Shown: piece by piece, positions 17,466 through 25,445 of the stretch
Numbering within the stretch: position 1 is the first letter of the stretch
Layout of the letters: each line of letters starts with the position of its first letter
From: Desulfobacula sp.
GTDB lineage: Bacteria > Desulfobacterota > Desulfobacteria > Desulfobacterales > Desulfobacteraceae
NCBI GenBank assembly: GCA_021647625.1
Contig: JAKIUJ010000006.1
Span: 1-44,753 of the forward strand
Reading direction: 5' to 3'
Length of the DNA: 44,753 nucleotides
Notes under the pieces: model-generated
What the model was told of the DNA's origin: nothing
Databases searched by the model: none
The model's input: the letters and a program-made list of their open reading frames with translations, nothing else
Position numbers and translations under genes: made by a program

Positions 17466-17805
17466 TAATACCTCTGTTTATTTGGTATTTTGATATTAAT
17501 ACATCTTGAAAGTATACCTGTGCATTGATCGTATACTATTAGCACACACACCCGTTGTTCGCAAGTTTTAACACTGCAAGGTGCAGGGTAAACGCATGTC
17601 AGTCCGGTGTAAAATTTAATCTTTTAACTTATAATGGGTTGCATAAATGGGCATGCCGGCCTCGGGTTTGAAACGTAAACCTGCGAATTCAGTAGATTGA
17701 ATAAATTACACGTTTGCCCTGCCTCAAGATAAAAGCTCTGACCAAGTTCTTGATATAGAGGTCAGAATGCGTTAAAACAGAAGTTAGAATAAATGAGATA
17801 AAAAT
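17466..17805. other. Divergent intergenic region with a family 6 repeat
   Basis: A 340-base gap between the divergent transporter operon and cheD. A segment at 17586-17632 beginning GGGTAAACGCATGT resembles 34815-34861 (about 75 percent by eye). No clear promoter was recognised, though control regions for both sides should lie here. Confidence 0.6.
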
Positions 17806-18318
17806 ATGAATTCAGATACGAATATACCGACAACCACAGATTATTATTTAAAGCCCGGGTATATTTTTGTGCCGGATAAACCCACAACCATTTCCACAGT
17901 GTTAGGATCCTCTGTCGCTGTCAGTTTGTATGACAGGTCACAAAAAATTGGTGGTATGAGCCATTTTTTATTCCCATATACGCAAGCAAAACAAGAGACA
18001 ACTGCACAGTATGGAAATATCGCTATATGGACATTGATAAAAATGATCACAAATGCCGGTGCGAAAAAATCAAGGTTGGAAGCACAGATTTTCGGGGGGG
18101 CTTTCAATCCTGAATTTCCCGGGCGGGATATCGGCCGGGATAACCTGGGATCAGCCCGTCAGGCTCTTTTTCGAAAAAATATTAAAATTGCATCTGAAGA
18201 TGTCGGTGGAGAGTTGGGTAGAAAGATTGTATTTAATACCACTACCTTTGAGATTGTTGTATTAAAGGTTGATCGCTTGAGGGAGTCGGACTGGTTTCCC
18301 TATTCAGGGGATCGATAG
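17806..18318 (+). CDS. cheD: CheD-like protein lacking the catalytic cysteine
   Basis: A 170-residue CheD-fold protein. CheD deamidates Gln residues of chemoreceptors with a Cys-His-Thr triad. The motif that normally reads LGSC-VAV is LGSSVAVSLYD here (residues 33-43), so the nucleophilic Cys is Ser. The His is kept in GGMSHFLFP, and AQIFGGAF and NLGSARQALF are typical of the family. Loss of the Cys predicts an inactive or altered enzyme that may only bind partners such as CheC/CheY-like proteins. It is divergent from the binding-protein/ABC operon and convergent with ubiB, seven bases away. Confidence 0.85.
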   Translation: MNSDTNIPTTTDYYLKPGYIFVPDKPTTISTVLGSSVAVSLYDRSQKIGGMSHFLFPYTQAKQETTAQYGNIAIWTLIKMITNAGAKKSRLEAQIFGGAFNPEFPGRDIGRDNLGSARQALFRKNIKIASEDVGGELGRKIVFNTTTFEIVVLKVDRLRESDWFPYSGDR

Positions 18319-18324
18319 GTGGTC

Positions 18325-20025
18325 TTAGAGCCGGCCTTTCCGAATAATAGCAACCAACAGCCAGATTCCCATGATTGCAGCTGCGACAAAACCTGCAATC
18401 CCAATGACGGATACGCCAAAAAGGGTAGGAGGCACATTTGAATTGATGACAATGGCAGAACCTAATATCAGTGCTGCAATGATGATGGAAAAAGAGATCC
18501 GGTTGCTGGTTTGATCCTGGGTGTGCATCAATTTGTCAAGTCCGTCTATTTTGATGTTGAGATGCAGTTTTCCCGATTTTGTTTGACGCAGAATTTCAAC
18601 CAGATCTGTGGGAAGGACCTGTAATAGTTTATAAGATTCCCTGGCAAATCCCATGAACTCCTCGGCCACACGGGACGGTTTGAATTTCTGATATTTTACA
18701 CGGGTTACATAGGGCACTGCGTGGGATATCATATCAAAGTCAGGGTCAAGTGTCTTTGCAACACCTTCTATAGAAATGAACGCCTTCATCATGAGAAAAA
18801 AATCAGGTGGGATTCTAAGATCGTATGTTGCGCATAATTCTAAGAATCGGTTCATCATCCTTGCCGTTTTTATATCTTTTAATGCTTTGGAAAGATGTGT
18901 GGAAACAAAAAAGGAGATCTCTTTTTCAAGACGTGTAAGGTCCGGTTGTATTTCAAATTCCGCCAGTTCGCACAAGAGCCTTGCAGTCAGCCTGAATTTT
19001 TTTGTCGCAATGGAGTGTATGAGATCCGCAAATAGTTCACGGGTATTTTTGTCGATAAATCCTGTCATCCCAAAGTCTATGGGACAGATGATATTTCCTT
19101 TTAAAACAAATATGTTGCCCGGATGCGGGTCTGCATGGAAAAAACCATGCTCAAACACCTGTTTCATAATAAAATCAGCACCCCGGCGGGTGAGCTTTTG
19201 TCTGTCCAGGCCATTTTTTTCGATGGCAGCGATATCATCGGCCTTTATTCCTTTAATAAAGGCCATGGTTAATACACGTTCGCTGGACTGGCTTCTATAT
19301 ACTCTGGGGATATGAATCGCCGGATCTTTTTCAAACTGGCCTGCCATCTGCTCCATGCTCAGGGCTTCAATGGCGTAATCAAGTTCTTTTTCAAGAGTCC
19401 TTGCGAATTCTTCTACAATTTTAACGGGTTTGAAAAAAGCCACTTCCTCAATATTGTTTTCCATGATTGAGGCAAGGTGGAGCATGATTTCAAGGTCAGC
19501 CTCAATGGTCTTGCGAATACCGGGGCGTTGCACCTTAACGGCAACCTCACTATTATCAAATAATGTGGCCTTATGTACCTGGCCAATGGATGCACTGGCC
19601 AATGGGGTTTTTTGCATGGAATCAAATATCTGGTCATAGGACTTGCCAAACTCCGATGCAATAATCGCTTTGACCTGTTCAAAATCAAAGGCAGGTACAT
19701 TATCCTGAAGCTTTGTGAATTCGTTTAAAAGATCGGGCGGTATCAGGTCGGGGCGGGAAGACAGAACCTGACCCATTTTAATAAAGGTAGGCCCTAGTTC
19801 CTCAAGGGTCATTCTGATGCGTTGATTTTTTGAAAGCTTTTCAACTTTCTCATGAACCGTTACAAAGGGTATCAACTGAAGACCGGACTCAATATAGTGG
19901 TCGATATTCATGGCATCAATGATATTATCAAAACCATATTTTAAAATGATGCCTATGATTTGCTGATACCGCCGAAGATGGCGGTATCGTTTGCTTACCC
20001 TGCCAATATCCTTAATGCTGAGCAT
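18325..20025 (-). CDS. UbiB/ABC1/AarF family atypical protein kinase
   Basis: A 566-residue member of the ABC1/UbiB atypical kinase family, linked to quinone biosynthesis or lipid handling. The family-specific KxGQ motif is TFIKMGQVLSSRPDLIPP. The Ala-rich nucleotide loop is PLASASIGQVHKA, the Lys is in VAVKVQRPG, and the catalytic region is FFHADPHPGNIFV, followed by CPIDFGMTGF. Two hydrophobic helices at the C-terminus (around residues 508-560) anchor it to the membrane. It lies 29 bases downstream of a phasin-like gene. Confidence 0.93.
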   Translation of the reverse strand: MLSIKDIGRVSKRYRHLRRYQQIIGIILKYGFDNIIDAMNIDHYIESGLQLIPFVTVHEKVEKLSKNQRIRMTLEELGPTFIKMGQVLSSRPDLIPPDLLNEFTKLQDNVPAFDFEQVKAIIASEFGKSYDQIFDSMQKTPLASASIGQVHKATLFDNSEVAVKVQRPGIRKTIEADLEIMLHLASIMENNIEEVAFFKPVKIVEEFARTLEKELDYAIEALSMEQMAGQFEKDPAIHIPRVYRSQSSERVLTMAFIKGIKADDIAAIEKNGLDRQKLTRRGADFIMKQVFEHGFFHADPHPGNIFVLKGNIICPIDFGMTGFIDKNTRELFADLIHSIATKKFRLTARLLCELAEFEIQPDLTRLEKEISFFVSTHLSKALKDIKTARMMNRFLELCATYDLRIPPDFFLMMKAFISIEGVAKTLDPDFDMISHAVPYVTRVKYQKFKPSRVAEEFMGFARESYKLLQVLPTDLVEILRQTKSGKLHLNIKIDGLDKLMHTQDQTSNRISFSIIIAALILGSAIVINSNVPPTLFGVSVIGIAGFVAAAIMGIWLLVAIIRKGRL

Positions 20026-20054
20026 ATACAGTCCCTATGGTCCATGAAGTAGGG

Positions 20055-20354
20055 TTACTTTTCTGATATTTTTTTGGTTAACTCATCAATTCTTTCATTG
20101 AGCACCTGAATATCCGACTTTGAAGGAAGATCCAGCTTCAGCAATATTTTTTCAATGGTTTTTTCTATTTTTTTGTCAAATCCTTTTTTTGCATCATCAT
20201 ATTTGTTCTGGCATTCTTTAAAGAAATCTTTTGCTTCATCCTGGTTCATCTCTGATTTTTTCGCAAACTCTTTGGCAAGATCTTCTATCTCGCTTTTTGA
20301 TCTCAAAGCAAGGCCAACGCCTGTTAACAGGCTTTTTTTTAAATATTCTAACAT
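20055..20354 (-). CDS. Phasin-superfamily small helical protein
   Basis: A 99-residue, highly charged, all-helical protein. It starts LEYLKKSLLTGVGLALRSKS and ends in a heptad-like coiled coil (DIQVLNERIDELTKKISE), as in the small phasin-like proteins often found next to ubiB-type genes. Phasins coat polyhydroxyalkanoate granules, but members in organisms without PHA genes have unclear roles. No PHA synthase is present here. It is probably co-transcribed with the kinase gene downstream. Confidence 0.7.
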   Translation of the reverse strand: MLEYLKKSLLTGVGLALRSKSEIEDLAKEFAKKSEMNQDEAKDFFKECQNKYDDAKKGFDKKIEKTIEKILLKLDLPSKSDIQVLNERIDELTKKISEK

Positions 20355-20375
20355 TTTAATTCCTCCTAATACCGG

Positions 20376-22223
20376 TTATTTTGATCCAAAAGAAACATCA
20401 AGAATATCTTCTACGCATGAGTCACCTTCAAGGATGGCATCCATTCTACCATAACTTGCCGGCAGAAGGGTATGAATAAAAAATCCGGCCGATGCCATTT
20501 GTCCGGCATAGAAAGCGGCATCTTTGTTTTTAGCGGCTTTAGCGGCTATGTCTTCTTTTTCCAGGCTGCCTGCTTTTTGGGCTAATTTGGGTGCTGCAAT
20601 GCCGGCCCGCCACAAATGCATCCAGGCAAAGGTTATCTCTCCTGTGATTTCAAGGAAGGGATGTGCAAAGGCATATGCATTTAATGCGTTTTTAGATCTG
20701 GATCTTTTGGCGATCTCTTTTGCAAGTTCCACATAACGGCCCAGAGCATATTCAAATTTTTCAACTAATTTTTCAACCCCTTCAATTTCTTTGGCATCAT
20801 CAATGGTTTTTTGCATTTGAGCCACAAAGTACTTAAAGCTTTCCCCTTTGTTCATGGAAAGTTTGCGACCGATAAGATCCATAGCCTGGATACCGTTGGT
20901 CCCTTCGTAGATCATGAAAATTCTTGAATCACGCATCAGCTGCTCAACCGGATATTCACTGACATACCCGTAACCGCCATAGATTTGTATTCCGTGGGAA
21001 CAGACCTCCAGAGATTTATCAGTGATAAATCCTTTTACGATGGGGGTGAGCACTTCGATTAATGCACTGGTGTCGGCTTTTAGTTGTGCATCATCCGTGG
21101 ATTGAACAAGGTCGGAACATTTGCCGTAATAATAGATCAAAGAGCGCATGCCCTCGGTATAGACTTTCATGTTCAAAAGCTGACGTTTAACATCCGGATG
21201 CTGGATGATAGCAACACTTTTTGCATCATCATTCCTGCCTGCCGCAAGGTGCCTGCCCTGAATTCTGGTTCGGGCATAATCAAGGGCATACATATAAGAA
21301 GCTGAAGCCACAGCGAACCCCTGCATACCGACAAAGGCCCGGGCTTCATTCATCATTTTAAACATTTCCGGCATCCCTTTGTTTTCTTCTCCTAAAAGGG
21401 TTCCTATACATTCTCCTTTTTCACCAAGGGATAGGGATGCCGTGGCATTGCCATGGATACCCATCTTGTGCTCAAGGCCGGTGCAGACAATGTTATTGAA
21501 ATCACCAAGGCTGCCATCATCATTGACATGGTATTTGGGAACCAGAAATAAGGATATACCCCGGGTACCGGCCGGTGCACCTTCAATCCTGGCCAATACC
21601 GGATGGATAATATTGTCACATAGATCGTGGTCTCCGGAAGAGATGAATATTTTAGACCCTTGGATGGCATAGGTTCCGTCCTCTTTTTTGATAGCAACAG
21701 TGGTTAAAGCGCCCACATCGGATCCTGCTTCAGATTCGGTCAGCAGCATGGTGCCGCCAAAGGTTCCTGCAAACATTTTTTTCATATAGCGTTTTTTTTG
21801 ATCTGCATCACCAAAGGCTTCAACAAGCTTTGCTGCGCCATGGGTCATGCCGTAATAGAGCATAAAAGCGGAATTGGCACCCACCATATATTCCAGGGCA
21901 GCGCAGCCTACCAGTTTGGGCATGCCCTGGCCACCCACTTCCGGATCATCGCACATGGCCAGCCATTCGCCTTCACAATAAAGCTGCCAGGCACGTTTAA
22001 AAGATTCCGGTGTGGTTACCTTGCCGTCTTCAAGAGTACATCCTGTTTCATCCCCGTCTTTAAATGTGGGAAGAATTTCTTTTATGGCCAGATTTCGAGC
22101 CTCGGTTACAATCATGTCTATTGTTTTTTTATTGAATTCATTAAATTGGTCACTGTCAACCATCTTTATCTGTTCATGCAGTACAAAGTCAACATCCCGT
22201 CTGTCGGATATAAGTTGTGCCAT
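20376..22223 (-). CDS. Acyl-CoA dehydrogenase with C-terminal extension
   Basis: A 615-residue FAD-dependent acyl-CoA dehydrogenase for beta-oxidation or a related acyl-CoA. Key motifs are LTESEAGSDVGALTTVA (FAD/substrate loop), CSHGIQIYGGYGYVSEYP and the catalytic base in RIFMIYEGTNGIQAMDLIGR. The 150-residue C-terminal extension is the one seen in large bacterial members of about 600 residues. It suits a complete-oxidising sulfate reducer using fatty or aromatic acids. No electron-transfer-flavoprotein genes are adjacent. Confidence 0.93.
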   Translation of the reverse strand: MAQLISDRRDVDFVLHEQIKMVDSDQFNEFNKKTIDMIVTEARNLAIKEILPTFKDGDETGCTLEDGKVTTPESFKRAWQLYCEGEWLAMCDDPEVGGQGMPKLVGCAALEYMVGANSAFMLYYGMTHGAAKLVEAFGDADQKKRYMKKMFAGTFGGTMLLTESEAGSDVGALTTVAIKKEDGTYAIQGSKIFISSGDHDLCDNIIHPVLARIEGAPAGTRGISLFLVPKYHVNDDGSLGDFNNIVCTGLEHKMGIHGNATASLSLGEKGECIGTLLGEENKGMPEMFKMMNEARAFVGMQGFAVASASYMYALDYARTRIQGRHLAAGRNDDAKSVAIIQHPDVKRQLLNMKVYTEGMRSLIYYYGKCSDLVQSTDDAQLKADTSALIEVLTPIVKGFITDKSLEVCSHGIQIYGGYGYVSEYPVEQLMRDSRIFMIYEGTNGIQAMDLIGRKLSMNKGESFKYFVAQMQKTIDDAKEIEGVEKLVEKFEYALGRYVELAKEIAKRSRSKNALNAYAFAHPFLEITGEITFAWMHLWRAGIAAPKLAQKAGSLEKEDIAAKAAKNKDAAFYAGQMASAGFFIHTLLPASYGRMDAILEGDSCVEDILDVSFGSK

Positions 22224-22515
22224 TTATGCTGTCCTTTCTGTAGAATCGGTTTCTATTTTTTTAAACTGGTTTGTTAATTTAATGTGCTATGATTTCCTAA
22301 GCAAAATAAACAGTGTTGTCAACTGGTGAACGCTAAAAAAGTTTGATTATCGTTAACTCTTTTTATAAATAGTTAACAAATCGCTTTATTTCTCCTTATT
22401 TGAATATAAGAATAACCCCTCTTTTCTTCTGGTGCAATGCTTTAAGATCTCATTGTTATATTTTTTATGCAACATTGGGGTAGACGATAGAATGTGGTTA
22501 TGATACAGAAAATAG
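22224..22515. other. Divergent intergenic region
   Basis: A 292-base AT-rich gap between the acyl-CoA dehydrogenase and the divergent metallo-hydrolase gene. Nothing beyond general AT-richness could be supported; promoters for both genes are expected here. Confidence 0.5.
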
Positions 22516-23355
22516 ATGGATATTAAATGCTGGGGCTCAAGAGGATCAATCTCTGTTTCTGGTAAAAGCACCCTTAAATATGGTGGGGATACAACCTGCC
22601 TTGAGATAACTGCGAAATCAGGACAAACTATTATTGTGGATGCCGGGACCGGTTTAAGACGTCTTGGGAACTCCTTTATTCAAAGAAATATCACGGATTA
22701 CTATATGCTGTTCACCCATGCCCATTGGGACCATGTTTTGGGCTTTGCTTTTTTTAGACCCCTCCAGTACAGTAAGATCAATATTATTATTCAAGACCGT
22801 ACCTTTGCCAATCTCGGCACAAGGCAAGTATTAGACAGCGTAATGAAAGAACCGTTTTTTCCTATCGGCTTGGGCGGTTTGAAAGCCAATATAACATTTG
22901 ATAAACGCCTTAATGATAAATTTACAATAGGTTCCATTACAATTGAAACCATATTGACAAGTCATACAGGTGGCGGCCTTGGGTATAAATTTGTTGAAGA
23001 TGGCAAATCTTTTGTTTTTTTAACAGATAATGAACTTGGGTTTGATCACCCTGACAGTATGGGATTTGATGCCTATCAAAATTTTTGCAACGGAGCAGAT
23101 CTTTTGTTTCACGATGGCGAATACACGAGGGATGAATATAAACGAAAAATATCCTGGGGCCATTCATCCATTCCCCAGGTGATGGATCTTGCCGTAAAAG
23201 CAAAAGTAAAAAAGGTAGGGCTGTTTCATCTGAGTCAGGACAGAACCGATGATCAGATGGACAAAATAGTAAACAAGTGCCGAACCGATTTAAAAAAGAT
23301 CAATTCGGCAATGGATTGCTTTGCCGTTTCCTGCGATCTGCATCTTAAGTTATAA
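22516..23355 (+). CDS. Metallo-beta-lactamase-fold hydrolase
   Basis: A 279-residue MBL-fold protein. The start DIKCWGSRGSISVSGKSTLK, with GGDTTCLEI, is typical of a phosphodiesterase-like subgroup. The metal motif is LFTHAHWDHVLGF (HxHxDH), further ligands are the His in TSHTGGG and Asp in LTDNE, and LLFHDGEYTRDEY is also conserved. The substrate is unknown; relatives are annotated as cyclic-nucleotide phosphodiesterases or occur near receiver domains. It lies 31 bases upstream of an MFS gene. Confidence 0.88.
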   Translation: MDIKCWGSRGSISVSGKSTLKYGGDTTCLEITAKSGQTIIVDAGTGLRRLGNSFIQRNITDYYMLFTHAHWDHVLGFAFFRPLQYSKINIIIQDRTFANLGTRQVLDSVMKEPFFPIGLGGLKANITFDKRLNDKFTIGSITIETILTSHTGGGLGYKFVEDGKSFVFLTDNELGFDHPDSMGFDAYQNFCNGADLLFHDGEYTRDEYKRKISWGHSSIPQVMDLAVKAKVKKVGLFHLSQDRTDDQMDKIVNKCRTDLKKINSAMDCFAVSCDLHLKL

Positions 23356-23386
23356 TCAATAACCCTCCCAACTAAATAGACACTCA

Positions 23387-24676
23387 ATGAAATCATCAAA
23401 AAAAAATTCTTCGTTACGGATTGTAAAAGTTATGCTGTCATGGAAAATGATGGTGATGTTTTTTTTCGGATTCTCTTCTGGTTTTCCGTTTTATATCATC
23501 AAAGATGTGCTTAAGTTCTGGATGACCGATGCCAATGTAGATCTTGGCACGATTGGTTTGTTTGCTCTTGTTGGGATGCCCTACACGCTCAAATTTGTCT
23601 GGTCTCCCATGATGGACGGTTTTGTTCCGCCGTTTTTAGGGCGTAGGCGCGGATGGATTTTGATGGCCCAGATCGGGTTGATGATCACCATAGCCGTTTT
23701 GGGTTTGTTTGATCCCACAAAATCCTTGTGGTGGATTGCGGTTTTTGCCCTTTGCTTGAATTTTTTTGGTGCCAGTCAGGATATTGCATTGGATGCATTC
23801 AGAAGGGAGTGTTTAACCAGCGATGAATTGGGATTCGGCACAGGCGTCTGGATGAATGCCTGGCGTTTGGGCACCTTTGTTTCAGTGGGGCTCTCGGTGC
23901 TGGCAGACTATGATTTTACCTGGCCCACTATCTTTTTAATGCTGTCGGGCATTATGTTTGTGGGTATCATTACCAACCTTCTGGTCCCTGAACCTGTTGT
24001 GAAAGATCCTGTGCCGGCGAATATAAAACAAGCCGTTGTTGAGCCCTTTATGGAATTTTTTCAAAGGGATAAGGCTTTTTTGATTTTGTTGTTTATTTTA
24101 CTTGAGAAGATAGGGGACAACATGGCAAGCAACATGACCATCCCTGTTATTGTTGAAATGGGATATACCAAAGTCCAGTATTTTGTCATTGTTAAAGGTG
24201 TCGGAATGATGGGACTTTTTGGCGGGGTTATTGTGGGGGGATCTATCATGATCCGGCTGGGCATCGCCAACTCTCTTTATGTGTTTGGCATCCTCCAGGC
24301 AATCTCAACAGCTCTTTTTGCTCTTTTAAACTCAATAGACCATGCCTCACCTTTCTGGCTGCAATATAACAGCGCATTGCTGGGCACGATTGTGGCGTTT
24401 GAATTCTTTGCAACAGGTTTGGGGCAAGCTGCCTACGCAACCTATATGGCCATCCAGACCAATAAACGGTTTACCGCAACTCAATATGCCCTGCTCACAA
24501 GTTTTATGGGGGTTCCCGGTGTTTTTGCAGCATCAATGACAGGGTATCTAAGTACATTTCTGGGTTGGAATTTTTTCTATTATTGTTGCGCACTGGTCGC
24601 AATTCCAGGTCTGCTCCTACTTTTAAAAATTGCTCCCTGGAATACCAGCAATGAGACATTGGAACAAGGGCGCTGA
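23387..24676 (+). CDS. AmpG-like MFS transporter
   Basis: A 429-residue major-facilitator protein with about 12 membrane segments. The N-terminal block FFGFSSGFPFYIIKDVLKFW, LKFVWSPMMDGFVPPFLGRR and NFFGASQDIALDAFRRE match the AmpG muropeptide permease group. The cargo could be anhydro-muropeptides, but no other cell-wall recycling gene is nearby. It ends just before a family 2 repeat; no intrinsic terminator is seen. Confidence 0.85.
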   Translation: MKSSKKNSSLRIVKVMLSWKMMVMFFFGFSSGFPFYIIKDVLKFWMTDANVDLGTIGLFALVGMPYTLKFVWSPMMDGFVPPFLGRRRGWILMAQIGLMITIAVLGLFDPTKSLWWIAVFALCLNFFGASQDIALDAFRRECLTSDELGFGTGVWMNAWRLGTFVSVGLSVLADYDFTWPTIFLMLSGIMFVGIITNLLVPEPVVKDPVPANIKQAVVEPFMEFFQRDKAFLILLFILLEKIGDNMASNMTIPVIVEMGYTKVQYFVIVKGVGMMGLFGGVIVGGSIMIRLGIANSLYVFGILQAISTALFALLNSIDHASPFWLQYNSALLGTIVAFEFFATGLGQAAYATYMAIQTNKRFTATQYALLTSFMGVPGVFAASMTGYLSTFLGWNFFYYCCALVAIPGLLLLLKIAPWNTSNETLEQGR

Positions 24677-24688
24677 TGTTAATAATCA

Positions 24689-24852
24689 GTGTCTGGCCGA
24701 AAACCAGTGCCTGGACGAAAAATTGTCTATATGCAAGGCGCAAAAAAAACTGAAACCGGACTGTATTGCTGTACATGAGGCCCGATTTATAATTTGGCAG
24801 GGTTTTGCAGCAACAAAGCAGATGGGTGATTTGAATAGGTCTGGCGCTTATA
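24689..24852 (+). repeat. Family 2 palindromic element, copy b (diverged)
   Basis: A diverged copy starting CAGTGTCTGGCCGAAAACC, with an inner AGTGCCTGGAC, and ending GTCTGGCGCTTA. It keeps ATATGCAAGGCGC, CTGAAACCGGA, a damaged central dyad (TGTATTGCTGTACA) and GCAGCAACAAAGCAGATGGG. It follows directly after the AmpG-like gene. Confidence 0.75.
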
Positions 24853-25445
24853 GAATTAATTCGGTTCACGATTTGCTAAAAAAATCATAGTAGAGGAATT
24901 ATAGTTATTAGAGGATGAGAAGTGCCGAATGTTCGAATAATTTATATAATAACTATAATAACTATACGAAAATGAAATTTATCTTGACAAAAAAAATGGG
25001 TTTCTTTAATTAGGGGCAGTTAAATTATATTAAAGTTATAGAGTTAAATCTATTTACTATACCGCTTTATTTTAGAAGTGAAGGTTTAAAGTGCTATTGT
25101 GCAACATTTTTGCACTGATATAAAACGACTGATCATAGATTTTTGTCAGTCAATAAGAGCTTATAGCAAACAGCCGGTTTTTTACCCTGATAAGCATCAG
25201 ACAGATGTTTTTTTTTGGTGGGGAAAGACCGGTTTTTTTATATCCTGCTGCAAACCATTGATTCATCACTCTCTCATTAGAACGGAGTTGTATATTAAAG
25301 CTGTTTATATAAGGTACAGGAACATAAATAAATCGTCCATTGAAATTAAATGGTTTTTGTGTCCGGTTTGAGCTTATATCGAGCTCAGTTCAAATTTTGG
25401 ATGTTTTTGATTTGATACCGGGCCTAAGGTTAGGAGGTTAAGATA
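24853..25445. other. Long leader region upstream of the Sec-HdrA operon
   Basis: No convincing gene is seen in these 593 bases. A TTGACA at 24984-24989 followed after 15 bases by TTTAAT at 25005-25010 is a possible promoter. A small hairpin, CTGAT (25187-25191) with ATCAG (25196-25200), overlaps the alternative CATC-GATG pairing that runs into nine T residues at 25208-25216. This could be a weak leader terminator. AGGAGG at 25432-25437 is the hdrA ribosome binding site. Confidence 0.4.

Noticed and set aside
24504-24869. Open frames overlapping the AmpG gene end and family 2 copy b
   Set aside because: They run through a palindromic repeat and an antisense membrane gene; no independent support.
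25099-25371. Open frame of 90 codons in the hdrA leader
   Set aside because: No recognisable domain, odd composition, GTG start without ribosome binding site; more likely chance.
24853-25445. Known riboswitch in the hdrA leader
   Set aside because: No recognisable conserved core of a described riboswitch class was seen.
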